Shown here: positions 45,371-53,438 of the stretch, piece after piece | Layout of the letters: every line of letters starts with the position of its first letter | Position numbering within the stretch: position 1 is the first letter of the stretch | From: Lactobacillaceae bacterium | GTDB taxonomy: Bacteria > Bacillota > Bacilli > Lactobacillales > Lactobacillaceae | NCBI GenBank assembly: GCA_031289615.1 | Contig: JAITPD010000047.1 | Span: 32,763 to 96,762, forward strand | Length of the DNA stretch: 64,000 bases | Direction of reading: 5' to 3' | The notes under the pieces: model-generated | Databases searched by the model: none | Told to the model about the DNA's origin: nothing | What the model saw: only the letters and a program-made list of their open reading frames with translations | Position numbers and translations under genes: made by a program

Positions 45371-45400
45371 AAAAAACACGTCAGCTAATAAGGCTAACGT
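45371..45400 (-). terminator. Terminator upstream of the relaxase gene
   Basis: On the minus strand ACGTTAGC-CTTATTA-GCTGACGT is followed by GTTTTTTAA. It blocks readthrough from the convergent small genes at 45.7-46.4 kb into the relaxase unit. Confidence 0.7.
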
Positions 45401-45445
45401 ATCGTTGTATACTATAAATAAACTAATTAATTTGGAGCTAAACCC

Positions 45446-45772
45446 ATGCCTTTGAAATATTCAAATATAGAAATTAGTAAAACACAACGTAAAATTTTAG
45501 ATGAACTCATTAAGAACAATGGCAGCTTAGCGCTTAATGATTTTAAAAATTCTTATGTTAAAGCACATGGTAATATTCCAGATATGGTCCAAAAAGATCT
45601 AGTTACTGTTGTTTTCGACGACGAACTAATTGTCAAAATAACTGACTTTGGATACCGCTGGGACAGTTATCAGGCTTTACTTAAAGAAAAAGAATGGAAG
45701 AAATCGGTTGTTACTCCAATTCTTTTAACATTGTATGCGGCATTTCTCACGCTTTTAACAAAATTATTTTAA
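45446..45772 (+). CDS. Small tail-anchored protein, unknown
   Basis: The 108-residue protein has a winged-helix-like N-terminal part (KTQRKILDELIKNNGSLALNDFKNSYVK) and one C-terminal membrane segment (VTPILLTLYAAFLTLLTKLF). It is one of the few plus-strand genes of the element and converges on the small membrane protein gene with 26 nt overlap. GGAGC precedes the ATG. Function unknown; the convergent layout is like the cassettes at 20-25 kb. Confidence 0.6.
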   Translation: MPLKYSNIEISKTQRKILDELIKNNGSLALNDFKNSYVKAHGNIPDMVQKDLVTVVFDDELIVKITDFGYRWDSYQALLKEKEWKKSVVTPILLTLYAAFLTLLTKLF

Positions 45773-45947
45773 ACGCTCGAATTATCAAAAACGTTACAGT
45801 GGCCAAAAATGCGGCTTCAACAACTGTAAAAACAATTGTTAAAATTGTATATTCTAGTCCTCTTAGATTACTTATCACTCTTGAAATAACAATAAGCGGT
45901 ATTAGTAGAACCACCATCATAATCAACAAAATCCAAGTCACACTCAT
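45747..45947 (-). CDS. Small two-helix membrane protein
   Basis: The 66-residue protein is almost entirely hydrophobic, with two membrane segments (WILLIMMVVLLIPLIVISRVI and YTILTIVFTVVEAAFLATVTFLII). AGGTTA lies before the ATG. It is convergent with a tail-anchored protein and 50 bp downstream of an XRE-type regulator on the same strand. It may be an exclusion or immunity factor; that is a guess. Confidence 0.55.
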   Translation of the reverse strand: MSVTWILLIMMVVLLIPLIVISRVISNLRGLEYTILTIVFTVVEAAFLATVTFLIIRAFKIILLKA

Positions 45948-45998
45948 TTATAACCTCCATAGGTATATCATTGATGAATTTTTGAGAAAGTATCGTTT

Positions 45999-46406
45999 TT
46001 AACCTTCTCCAACTACATTTAACTGATCTTGAATGAATAAAATAAGATACGCTGCATTCATAATATCATCAGCCTCATTATCTTTATTTATAAGTGCTAA
46101 TTTTGCTTCAATTTCTTTATATCTTAATAACCCATCATCAAAACCAACCAAATAATCCATCGAAATTCCATTAGTGAATTTTTTTAAGGCAGGAACTATT
46201 TCTACCATTTTTGAATCAATTTTTTCACCAAAATATATGGTCAAATTTATAATATCTGGAATTGAAGGATCGTTATTCCCTCTTTCCCAATTAGCATATC
46301 TTGCTTGAGATATTTTTCTATCTGGAAATTTTTCAGATAATTCTTCAGCTGCTAAATAAGTGGTCATCGATAGTGTTTTTCTAATCAATCTTAAATTTTT
46401 AATCAT
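45999..46406 (-). CDS. XRE-family transcriptional regulator
   Basis: The 135-residue protein has a helix-turn-helix over about residues 12-60 (YLAAEELSEKFPDRKISQARYANWERGNNDPSIPDIINLTIYF), similar to Cro/C1-type regulators, and an unclassified C-terminal half. GGGGG precedes the ATG. It lies 9 bp after the preceding gene, so it is probably part of the replication-region operon or regulates the neighbouring small genes. Confidence 0.75.
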   Translation of the reverse strand: MIKNLRLIRKTLSMTTYLAAEELSEKFPDRKISQARYANWERGNNDPSIPDIINLTIYFGEKIDSKMVEIVPALKKFTNGISMDYLVGFDDGLLRYKEIEAKLALINKDNEADDIMNAAYLILFIQDQLNVVGEG

Positions 46407-46415
46407 TGGTCCCCC

Positions 46416-46745
46416 TTAGAATAATGCAATCTGATCCACAGTATCATTCATAATAATCGTATCCACATCAAACAGTTGTTGATCACGATTGACGTACACT
46501 TGAATTGCTGTCAGTGGTTCATACGACTTCATGGAATGATATAGCGCATGGTAAGGACTGTTGATCGAATTTTTACCACGCCATACTACCAGTTCAACTA
46601 AATCAGTATTGTCGATACAGTCTAAATCATGAAGGTCATGAGAAATCCGTACAGTCTTTATTTTAGGCTTTGAAATTTTAAAACCCCACTGATATTTATT
46701 TGTTGTTAGATGCTCAATTAAATTTGTAATTAACGATTGTCCCAT
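46416..46745 (-). CDS. Hypothetical protein of the replication operon
   Basis: The 109-residue protein has no recognised motif and no membrane segment. The body is mixed alpha/beta with VELVVWRGKN and AIQVYVNRDQQLFDVDTI. GAGGGG precedes the ATG. It is located between the small gene behind the initiator and the XRE regulator, all on one strand. Confidence 0.5.
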   Translation of the reverse strand: MGQSLITNLIEHLTTNKYQWGFKISKPKIKTVRISHDLHDLDCIDNTDLVELVVWRGKNSINSPYHALYHSMKSYEPLTAIQVYVNRDQQLFDVDTIIMNDTVDQIALF

Positions 46746-46794
46746 TTTAATTTCCCCTCAATTTTTTGTTTTAAACTGGTCGAATTCGACCAGT

Positions 46795-47058
46795 TTAACC
46801 AATCAACATTGAATTAACAATACCACTAGTTGGATCCTGTAAAACACCAATAAGCCGGCGTACACTTTGATCAGTCAATTGCCAATTATTTGCAATGAAT
46901 TCAACAAGACCATCAAAATTATCGAATGATAAAATATCGTGATCATTGATCCACTCGCTAATCTCAAACGCAATTTGTGGCGGTGGTAACTGTTTATACT
47001 TGTTTACGTCTGTCAAACTATCACGTTCCCAAGCAATTTCGTAAGTTGTAACGTCCAT
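46795..47058 (-). CDS. Hypothetical small acidic protein downstream of rep
   Basis: The 87-residue protein (DVTTYEIAWERDSLTDVNKY ...) has an aromatic-rich centre (NFDGLVEFIANNWQLTDQSVRRLIGVL). I chose the ATG at 47058 because GAGGT lies 5 nt upstream; the track start overlaps the rep stop. No family recognised. Confidence 0.5.
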   Translation of the reverse strand: MDVTTYEIAWERDSLTDVNKYKQLPPPQIAFEISEWINDHDILSFDNFDGLVEFIANNWQLTDQSVRRLIGVLQDPTSGIVNSMLIG

Positions 47059-47066
47059 AAAGCACC

Positions 47067-48182
47067 TCACAATGCCCTTAGATATTCTGATCCATCAGAA
47101 TCACTAGCACTGATCATCGTGTCAATCCGACTCGCTAACCCGTTGGTAAAATATTCACCAAAATAACGATTGTCAGCCAAATGATTTTTCATGTACGTCA
47201 GCTGACGACTAGTTGCGTCAAATAAAATTTTAATTACAGCTTTGCTGCCACCATACAATTTTTGTTCGTCACTGAGGACAGTATTCCCCTGGTCAGCAGC
47301 AACACGCAAGGCCCAATAATTACTGTCAATTGACTCAAGCACTATTGCTGCTTGTTGTGGATTGTCCACACACAAATCAGCTACCATGTTCACCACAGGA
47401 GCAATATCTGGGTTATTTTCGATAACTTGACCAATTCGAGCTGATGCATCGTCATTTGTTTTTGCAGGATTTGAAATTGACAAATTGTTTTGCGCTGCCG
47501 TCACGCGCTCGCGTTCCTCCTCATCGCTTTTCTTAATCTCTGTCGTAGTCTTTGTAGTAGTCTCTGGTATTGTTCCGACATTTTGTCCACTTAGATCCGA
47601 CATTTTGACATTTCGATCCGTCATTTTGTCCATTCGATTAGGAAGGTTTGTCCACATCGTTCCGACATTTTGTCCATTCGATGAGACACCGGGTTCAGCC
47701 ACGTTTTCTTCAACAATCTCAAAATCATTTTGTGTTTCTTCTTGTTCACCTTTGATCATCGTGTACCCATTCAAAACATATCCATGTTGAGCCAAAATAT
47801 TTTGAATTTTCACCAAATTTACACGATATTGCAAAGTGTGATCATACGCATGATCTGGATTTTGACGCTTATCTAAAAAGCCTAATTCAATTAAAGTTTT
47901 GAATGCACGACCAAAAGTTTTTTCAGATGCCATGTTCATTAAATCATTCGCAGCATCGGCAGCAGTTTTATAAATCCAACCATAGTTAAGAATCTGATTC
48001 CCAGTATTTCCATCATCTTCCATTCGTTTATTTTCTTCAGCAGCAAACTTGTCAGCGTCACGCACGCGTTCTGACCAATAAATCATTTGATTCAATAACA
48101 TTGCAACAGTGACGTTACCAGTGATCGCTAGGTACTCTTCTCGCAGCACAGCTGTTTTAGTTTTAATAGGTTGAATCATCAT
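47067..48182 (-). CDS. Replication initiator-like protein
   Basis: The 371-residue protein has an N-terminal domain (about 1-120, IKTKTAVLREEYLAITGNVTVAMLLNQMIYWSERV) like the winged-helix starters of phage and plasmid replication proteins. A low-complexity middle (about 160-225) follows, then a helical C-terminal domain (about 245-370). The middle is encoded by 22-bp direct repeats that look like iterons, so the origin may lie inside the gene, as known for some theta-type plasmids. The Rep assignment is supported mainly by those repeats and the context. Confidence 0.55.
   Translation of the reverse strand: MMIQPIKTKTAVLREEYLAITGNVTVAMLLNQMIYWSERVRDADKFAAEENKRMEDDGNTGNQILNYGWIYKTAADAANDLMNMASEKTFGRAFKTLIELGFLDKRQNPDHAYDHTLQYRVNLVKIQNILAQHGYVLNGYTMIKGEQEETQNDFEIVEENVAEPGVSSNGQNVGTMWTNLPNRMDKMTDRNVKMSDLSGQNVGTIPETTTKTTTEIKKSDEEERERVTAAQNNLSISNPAKTNDDASARIGQVIENNPDIAPVVNMVADLCVDNPQQAAIVLESIDSNYWALRVAADQGNTVLSDEQKLYGGSKAVIKILFDATSRQLTYMKNHLADNRYFGEYFTNGLASRIDTMISASDSDGSEYLRAL
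47574..47682. repeat. 22-bp iteron-like direct repeats inside rep
   Basis: Units start at 47574, 47596, 47617 and 47661, built on TCCGACATTTTGTCCATTCGA. The gap between the last two is two periods and holds a degenerate unit with TTTGTCCACATCG. A period of 21-22 bp places all copies on one face of the helix. In the protein the repeats read NVGTM / KMTDRNVKM / NVGTI, an unremarkable linker, so selection is probably on the DNA. Confidence 0.7.
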
Positions 48183-48226
48183 AATAGCTACTTCCTTTTT
48201 TTTGTTTGAATAAAATTATGTGAAAT

Positions 48227-48334
48227 GAATGTTATCGGAATCGAACCAACGTTCAAGGATGTGATTTAAGTGATTACACTTCTAAAAAATTTGTAGGTTG
48301 TTTTAGGAGCCAAGAACCGACGCCAGCCACATTC
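48227..48334 (-). other. tRNA-like or structured element upstream of rep
   Basis: On the minus strand the 108-nt stretch begins GAATGTG and ends AACATTCA, so the ends can pair over six of seven bases. Its 3' part reads GTTGGTTCGATTCCGAT, like a tRNA T-arm. Internal hairpins CTAAAA/TTTTAG and AAGTG-TAAT-CACTT are possible. There is no D-arm, no convincing anticodon arm and no encoded CCA. It may be a degenerate tRNA or a control RNA of rep. Confidence 0.35.
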
Positions 48335-48344
48335 AAAATTGGCT

Positions 48345-48860
48345 TTAAGCCAAATTATTTTTGATAGAAAGTTTATTTAAATATTCTTCTTTTTCACCAA
48401 GTACAACTGAAATTTGATGCATTGTTAAGCCGAATCTTTTGGCCCAATCAACATTTTTCCTTAGCTCAATTTGTTCTAATTCTGAACGGTGATATTGTGT
48501 AGCTTCGTGATCATGTCTGTGTAGCAAACGAATTTTTGAATAAATGCTCCGTTCAGCTTTAACAATTTTTAAATCAGTTTTATTATTTGTGATTAATTCA
48601 GCTGGTAATTTAAAATTACCAAGCTCATCGGATTCCCCAATTTTAAAATTCCATCGATCATGTTCTTCAATTTGTTCAAATGGTTGAATGCCTTTACCCT
48701 TCAAAATTAAATGCGCTTCATCAATCGAATCTAATTCTTGCAACAAATAAAAAGTAAAACTTTCAATTTGCTTTTTAATCGAACTGTCCCACTTATTTGC
48801 ACCTAACTTAACCATACGCACTAGTAATTTTTCGTACTCAATTTCATGTTCCTTATCCAT
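48345..48860 (-). CDS. Hypothetical charged protein upstream of rep
   Basis: The 171-residue protein is mainly helical, with LRHRHDHEATQYHRSELEQIELRKNV in the centre and an apparent helix-turn-helix near the C-terminus (WAKRFGLTMHQISVVLGEKEEYLNKL). That end may bind DNA. GAGGGGG precedes the ATG. It lies in the replication-partition region, on the same strand as the ribbon-helix-helix-like genes. Confidence 0.5.
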   Translation of the reverse strand: MDKEHEIEYEKLLVRMVKLGANKWDSSIKKQIESFTFYLLQELDSIDEAHLILKGKGIQPFEQIEEHDRWNFKIGESDELGNFKLPAELITNNKTDLKIVKAERSIYSKIRLLHRHDHEATQYHRSELEQIELRKNVDWAKRFGLTMHQISVVLGEKEEYLNKLSIKNNLA

Positions 48861-48890
48861 TTTTCTACCCCCTCTAATAACCAGTTATGT

Positions 48891-49355
48891 TTAAAATTTA
48901 TTATTTTGTTCTGCCAACGTTGACTTAATGTCATTGCTAATTAATTTTTTAATTTGTTTATCAATCAAAACAGTAATTCCTTTTGCGTCATCAAAGTGAT
49001 CCATTTGTGCTAACCAAGCGCCGTTTTCATCACCAATCATAAATTTGAAAATATTTAAAATAGCAATATATTCTTTTTCTTGCTCTTTAGACATATTTTT
49101 CAAAATTTTTAGTGTTGGATCGTCAGAAGATTTTGAATCAGTCAAATATCTTTTCAACATTTTTTCATAACCATTCTGATCGTTTTTCTTAAATGGTTGG
49201 ACGAAAAGTTGGTGGGTTAATTCAATTGCCAATGCAACTGCGTCTGAGGTTGAATTATTACGTTCAGATAACCTATTAAACGTATTTTGTTTATAATCCA
49301 TCAGTTCAACTAATCTAGCTTCATTTTCATCTGAAAGTCTGATTGATTTTTTCAT
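48891..49355 (-). CDS. Ribbon-helix-helix-like protein, long paralogue
   Basis: The 154-residue protein begins KKSIRLSDENEARLVELMDYK, a strand-helix start like ribbon-helix-helix DNA-binding proteins, and continues with a helical domain (AIELTHQLFVQPF). Its first ~75 residues align with the next gene (QRSIRLTENIEHRLLKIKEY ... AIELTYQLLIQPF), so the two are paralogues. ATG 49355 with AAGGAAG upstream is preferred; it overlaps the upstream gene by 29 nt. Confidence 0.55.
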   Translation of the reverse strand: MKKSIRLSDENEARLVELMDYKQNTFNRLSERNNSTSDAVALAIELTHQLFVQPFKKNDQNGYEKMLKRYLTDSKSSDDPTLKILKNMSKEQEKEYIAILNIFKFMIGDENGAWLAQMDHFDDAKGITVLIDKQIKKLISNDIKSTLAEQNNKF

Positions 49356-49602
49356 TCTTGTTTTCCTTCCTACCATTAAGATTTACGCTTGAATATATGC
49401 TGATCATTTCTTCATAATTATTTTGAGAATCAAATTCAAACGGCTGAATTAATAATTGATATGTCAATTCAATTGCAAAATTTATTGCATCAGTATTAGT
49501 ATCGTTTCGATTTACCAAACCGTTATTAATGTTCTTTTTATATTCTTTAATTTTCAACAAACGATGTTCAATATTTTCAGTTAATCTGATTGATCTTTGC
49601 AT
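49327..49602 (-). CDS. Ribbon-helix-helix-like protein, short paralogue
   Basis: The 91-residue protein aligns with the N-terminal half of the downstream gene and probably arose by tandem duplication. AAGGAT precedes the ATG. It lies 15 bp behind the 90-residue gene. It may act with it on the palindromic sites at 49.9-50.3 kb (inference). Confidence 0.55.
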   Translation of the reverse strand: MQRSIRLTENIEHRLLKIKEYKKNINNGLVNRNDTNTDAINFAIELTYQLLIQPFEFDSQNNYEEMISIYSSVNLNGRKENKNEKINQTFR

Positions 49603-49617
49603 GCCAAATTATCCTTT

Positions 49618-49890
49618 CTAAATTCCAAAATTTTCAGCCAGTAATTCAATTACCTGACCCAAAAGTTTTTTATTTTCTGCATTTGATTTTAAAATTTCTG
49701 ATTGAAGCTCAGACAAGCGCTTTGAGAATTTGTCAAAAGAATCAGAAGAAAGTTGTCTATTTTTTCTTAAAATTTCAATTTCCGATCGTAGCAAATCTTG
49801 ATAATTTACATAGCCATTTTCAGCAGCAATTATTTTTAAATCTTCAACAGTTCCAGGATCAACACGACGAATTCTAATGTCACTTTCCAT
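49618..49890 (-). CDS. Small DNA-binding-like protein with coiled coil
   Basis: The 90-residue protein starts SDIRIRRVDPGTVEDLKIIAAENGY, similar to ribbon-helix-helix/Arc-type N-termini, and continues with a coiled coil (about 45-90). AGGAGAG lies before the ATG. It is the first gene after the palindrome array, so it is the best candidate to bind it, either as operon repressor or as a ParR-like centromere protein. Confidence 0.55.
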   Translation of the reverse strand: MESDIRIRRVDPGTVEDLKIIAAENGYVNYQDLLRSEIEILRKNRQLSSDSFDKFSKRLSELQSEILKSNAENKKLLGQVIELLAENFGI

Positions 49891-49947
49891 AAATACTCTC
49901 CTCTTAAAAAAATTAATTGCCAGATATTTTTATCTAGCTATGTATCT

Positions 49948-50279
49948 GGTAGGACAACTGTCCCACCAGCAGTTAAAATCAACTATTTTTAACTGAGTAA
50001 ATGATTCTCGCACACCACAGAGCATAAGGTAAAACTATCCCACGCAAGCGTGAGACCTTGCAGTGCAAGGGTTTTTATATGTCCCAATTTTTGTCAGGTG
50101 TCCCACCTTTGTCCTACCGACGGTCTTTTAAGGTAGGACACTTGTCCCACCCGAACATTAACAGCTTGGTAATATTGACTTCGTTAAGGTAGGACAGCTG
50201 TCCTACCTAATAGATTGACTAGAATTATAGTAGGACACTTGTCCTACTATGTTAGACAAAGTACTACTTTTGTCCTACC
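49948..50279. repeat. Palindromic operator or origin/centromere array
   Basis: About 330 bp without a gene hold palindromes at 49948, 50132, 50188 (GGTAGGACAGCTGTCCTACC, perfect) and 50229, plus half-sites at about 50099-50118 and 50261-50279. Between them are a CACGCAAGCGTG hairpin (50041) and CCTTGCAGTGCAAGG followed by GTTTTT (50056). The consensus is GGTAGGACAnnTGTCCTACC. Possible roles are operator array, plasmid centromere or part of oriT/oriV. Confidence 0.7.
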
Positions 50280-50282
50280 ACA

Positions 50283-51209
50283 CTATTTTGAAGGATTACT
50301 CTTCTTAATTACACCAGTTTCAATCTTTGCTGGGAAATCAAACGAGCCATTTTTTATAGCCGTTTGCTTGTCAGTTAATTGGGAAATAGTTTTTATTTTT
50401 GATGCTATCTTTGAATTTGAAGTATCAATTGTTCCATTCGTTGCAGCAATTTCCTGATTCAAATTTCGAATTGTATCCGCTGCATTGTTTGCTTCAGAAT
50501 TTGTTAAAGTATCTGCATTCTGTTGAAGCTTTTGAATTTGATTTTGATCAAAGGTAATTAATTTTTTACCATCAGAAATTTTCTTTTTCAAATTCTTAAT
50601 TGAATTTTCTTGTTTAACAATTTCTGTTTTTACTGCCGTTAACGCAACAGATTTGATTGATTGTTTAACCAATTTATTATCAACTCGAACATGCTTTTGT
50701 GTGATAGCAAATTCTGGTTTTGCGTTTGTTACTTGTGTACTTGTGAGCGATGGTTTAACTGGAATGTTTGATTTTGTTTTAATTTCTAACGCTCCAAAAT
50801 CTTTTTGCAATCCAGTTACCAAAATTGTCCAATGATTGTTTATAGTAGGAATTACACTAATTTCTGCATTGCCACGGACAACATTCCCAGTAAAACTAAC
50901 CTCATTTCCGGTTAGTGTTGTTAAACCGTTTGAACTCTGAGCAGAAAATTCTAATTGCATCATATGCTTTGATGGATTGTATGACTTGCTGACCAATGCT
51001 ACGTTGACTGTTCCGTCTCCAACGGCTTGATACGTTTGTAGTTTTGTATCTGAAATATTGACAGGTTCTTCACGCCGTCCAATCATTGCACCAACTAGAA
51101 GCGAAACCATTAACAAAACATAAATGATCACATACGCCCGTTGACGCCAAATTGTTCCGTCCTCCATCCAAAAAGCAATTTCTGCACTTGAAGGTATTTT
51201 AAATTTCAT
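50283..51209 (-). CDS. Membrane-anchored beta-rich protein with coiled coil
   Basis: The 308-residue protein has one N-terminal membrane segment (about 27-47, AYVIIYVLLMVSLLVGAMIG), an external beta-rich domain (about 55-165), and a long coiled coil (about 190-285). No family recognised. GGGGGAATTAAA precedes ATG 51209. It follows directly on the thioredoxin-fold-like gene. The pair of membrane-anchored external proteins suggests a second, accessory envelope module of the element. Confidence 0.6.
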   Translation of the reverse strand: MKFKIPSSAEIAFWMEDGTIWRQRAYVIIYVLLMVSLLVGAMIGRREEPVNISDTKLQTYQAVGDGTVNVALVSKSYNPSKHMMQLEFSAQSSNGLTTLTGNEVSFTGNVVRGNAEISVIPTINNHWTILVTGLQKDFGALEIKTKSNIPVKPSLTSTQVTNAKPEFAITQKHVRVDNKLVKQSIKSVALTAVKTEIVKQENSIKNLKKKISDGKKLITFDQNQIQKLQQNADTLTNSEANNAADTIRNLNQEIAATNGTIDTSNSKIASKIKTISQLTDKQTAIKNGSFDFPAKIETGVIKKSNPSK

Positions 51210-51210
51210 T

Positions 51211-51735
51211 TTAATTCCCCCAATTTGCTGTAAAATAAACATCTAAATAATTTGTTTGAATAGTTACTTTATTCCCATTGTCAGATGTTAAATCTGTTCG
51301 ACCAATTGGGATATTATCATTTTTTTCACTGACAATCGAGACTTGTTCAGAGCCACCTTTTAAAACTGGCACAGCTTGTACGGCATCAGAAATTCCTATA
51401 CCAAAATGATTTAAGATTGATGCATTCTTCTTGTCATCTTTTGCAAGATAGACAACTTTTGGAGCAGTTGTTGATCCAGCGTTTAATTGAGACCTTTTTG
51501 TCATTTCAGGCTTTAATAACTTTGTTGATTTTGCATCAGGTTCATAGAAAATCAGTAACAAATTATCTTTTTTCGCCTGAGCCTCAATTGCATTCATGGT
51601 TACGCCTGGTGTTGGTGTAAAGTTACCAGCAGTCGAATCCGAATACAAAATTTTTCCTGTATAAACAAGAATTCCCGCAATTAAAGCAAAAACAAATACG
51701 GCAAAGACTTTCATACCAAACTCAATTCTTTTCAT
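51211..51735 (-). CDS. Membrane-anchored thioredoxin-fold-like protein without CxxC
   Basis: The 174-residue protein has an N-terminal membrane segment (VFAVFVFALIAGILVYTGKI) and an external domain resembling the thioredoxin fold: LLLIFYEPDAKSTK where CxxC would be, PKVVYLAKDD, and AVQAVPVLKGG with the cis-proline position. Loss of both cysteines implies a structural rather than redox role. The ATG at 51735 follows AGGGC; it overlaps the upstream gene by 14 nt. Confidence 0.5.
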   Translation of the reverse strand: MKRIEFGMKVFAVFVFALIAGILVYTGKILYSDSTAGNFTPTPGVTMNAIEAQAKKDNLLLIFYEPDAKSTKLLKPEMTKRSQLNAGSTTAPKVVYLAKDDKKNASILNHFGIGISDAVQAVPVLKGGSEQVSIVSEKNDNIPIGRTDLTSDNGNKVTIQTNYLDVYFTANWGN

Positions 51736-52075
51736 AAGAATGCCCTGAGCTTTCTTCAGCAATTCTGGTTTTAGCACGTCCGTGTTGCAATGCCATTAAT
51801 GCAACATAATCGGTCAAGTTGTTTCTTGATGGAACCCAAATTTTGATCATATGTCCATTTAAATCAGAGTTTGCATTTACGTTCACAACAACAGCTAGTT
51901 GCAGTGGCTCAGTTAAACTTTTTGGACTTTTAGTTGCCAATAAAACATCGTTCTTACGCACTTGATCTTTGGTGATTCTTGCAGGTAATCTACCGACATG
52001 GATAACTAGCTCCCCATTTTCATCAACTTCCAATCCATCAGGAGTGACAAAAGAAAATTCTATATTACTACTCAT
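51722..52075 (-). CDS. Hypothetical beta-rich protein, RHS-like start absent
   Basis: The 117-residue soluble protein consists mostly of beta strands (FSFVTPDGLEVDENGELVIHVG, LQLAVVVNVNANSDLNGHMIKIWVP). It could be a small SH3- or OB-like module; nothing is certain. It overlaps the downstream gene by 14 nt and lies 9 bp behind the DUF3102-like gene in one operon. Confidence 0.5.
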   Translation of the reverse strand: MSSNIEFSFVTPDGLEVDENGELVIHVGRLPARITKDQVRKNDVLLATKSPKSLTEPLQLAVVVNVNANSDLNGHMIKIWVPSRNNLTDYVALMALQHGRAKTRIAEESSGHSYEKN

Positions 52076-52084
52076 AAAGCCCCC

Positions 52085-53188
52085 TTATTTAACCTCTGAC
52101 AATCTTGACGACATTGTTTGTGACCAATTATTAGTACGCTGTTGTAAATCCACTAGAGCACTATATAAAGGTGAATCAGACTCAAGTTCATCAGGATTAA
52201 TTTGTACTAACAATGGTGATAATGTTGCATCCAGTGATTGATTTGCTTGGGAAATATAATTGGTTGCCGATTCAAATTTTGCTAATTCTAAATCCTTTTT
52301 ATTTAGATCATTTTCTTGAGCTTTTAATTTAAAGTTGGCTTCATCCAATTGATTTTTTAAATATTCATAATTATCATCGTTTTCGGATGTTGTAGACAAC
52401 CGGAGTTCTAAGTTGTGTGATCGTTCTCTGGCAGCATCGCGCTGATTTACTAATTCTTTTCGCAAATTTGTTTCCGCATTTAGCTTACTTGATAGTTTTT
52501 CAAGTTTGGCAACCGCTGCATCATGCTCAATTTTTAAACGCTTATAATCATCCGGATACCGTTCAACTTCGCGAATAATCGGATTAGCCTCCTTTTCCGC
52601 TAAAGCTTCTTGAGCATCTTTCAAAGCGGAATTAAGTTCGTCATAATCATTTCTTAAACTGATTACTTCAACTTTCCAATTCTCAGCATTTTCGATTGAG
52701 TAATTCAATTCAGCATCTTTGGAAGCAATTTCTTGATTCTTTTCAGCAAGTGCTTCTTTAAATTCTGGAAGGCTTTTAATGTCTCCGTCAAAAACAGATT
52801 CAAGCGCTTTATTTGTTTGTTCACTACGTTGTTCTTTGTCCTTAATCAAAACATTACTGACGGCGTATGCTAAAGACTTTGGAAGGGCATCTAACAAATT
52901 TTGATTATCTTCATCTAATCCTAAACTTGCCTCATAAAGATTAATCTGGCGATATGCTGTTGCTCTTGAAATACCAATTGTTTTAATCCACAGATCAAAG
53001 CTATCGTCTGAGTTCAGTGATAATAAAATACTCCTGGCTTCAGAAAGTTGTTGACCAACTGCTCGTGCCGACAGCAAAACGATTTGTTGAATATTTTGTT
53101 CGTGAATTTTCAATTCATTCACAATATCGTCAGAACCATTAGCTGATAAAGAATTATAGAAGTTTACATTTAAATCATTTTCACTCAT
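52085..53188 (-). CDS. DUF3102-like coiled-coil DNA-binding protein
   Basis: The N-terminal ~110 residues of this 367-residue protein (ARAVGQQLSEARSILLSLNSDDSFDLWIKTIGISRATAYRQINLYEASLG) fit the DUF3102 helix-turn-helix pattern found on plasmids and ICEs. About 140-340 is a long coiled coil. Such a shape suits a partition, SMC-like or nucleoid-type function. It overlaps the upstream regulator by 4 nt. The family name is from memory of its pattern. Confidence 0.6.
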   Translation of the reverse strand: MSENDLNVNFYNSLSANGSDDIVNELKIHEQNIQQIVLLSARAVGQQLSEARSILLSLNSDDSFDLWIKTIGISRATAYRQINLYEASLGLDEDNQNLLDALPKSLAYAVSNVLIKDKEQRSEQTNKALESVFDGDIKSLPEFKEALAEKNQEIASKDAELNYSIENAENWKVEVISLRNDYDELNSALKDAQEALAEKEANPIIREVERYPDDYKRLKIEHDAAVAKLEKLSSKLNAETNLRKELVNQRDAARERSHNLELRLSTTSENDDNYEYLKNQLDEANFKLKAQENDLNKKDLELAKFESATNYISQANQSLDATLSPLLVQINPDELESDSPLYSALVDLQQRTNNWSQTMSSRLSEVK

Positions 53189-53406
53189 CGATAAATCCTC
53201 CCAGTTTTATTTACAGCATCAATAAGGTCTTGCAACGGAATGTCGTACCCTTTTGCTATTAAAGGTAGTTCGTACGCGTATGCGTCCGTAAAATCACGCT
53301 CAAGCCGACTCAATCTTTGTTCTGAAACACCAGATATTCCGCTAATATAAGCTTGACTTATCTTTTTTTCCTTGCGGGTTTTGAGTAATAATTCTCCAAG
53401 TTTCAA
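53185..53406 (-). CDS. Small XRE-type regulator at the element edge
   Basis: The 73-residue protein is a single helix-turn-helix domain (LGELLLKTRKEKKISQAYISGISGVSEQRLSRLERDF). GGAGG precedes the ATG. It starts the leftward operon of the element and its gene is the last one before the chromosomal block, so it may control the operon 53406-50283. Confidence 0.75.
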   Translation of the reverse strand: MKLGELLLKTRKEKKISQAYISGISGVSEQRLSRLERDFTDAYAYELPLIAKGYDIPLQDLIDAVNKTGRIYR

Positions 53407-53438
53407 AATAACACCTCCAAAATTTTTAATAATTACAA

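Noticed and set aside
50041-50076. Assignment of oriT to the CACGCAAGCGTG / CCTTGCAGTGCAAGG hairpins
   Set aside because: The layout is suggestive but I know of no nick-site match, and the relaxase gene is 5 kb away; kept only as a possibility in the repeat entry.
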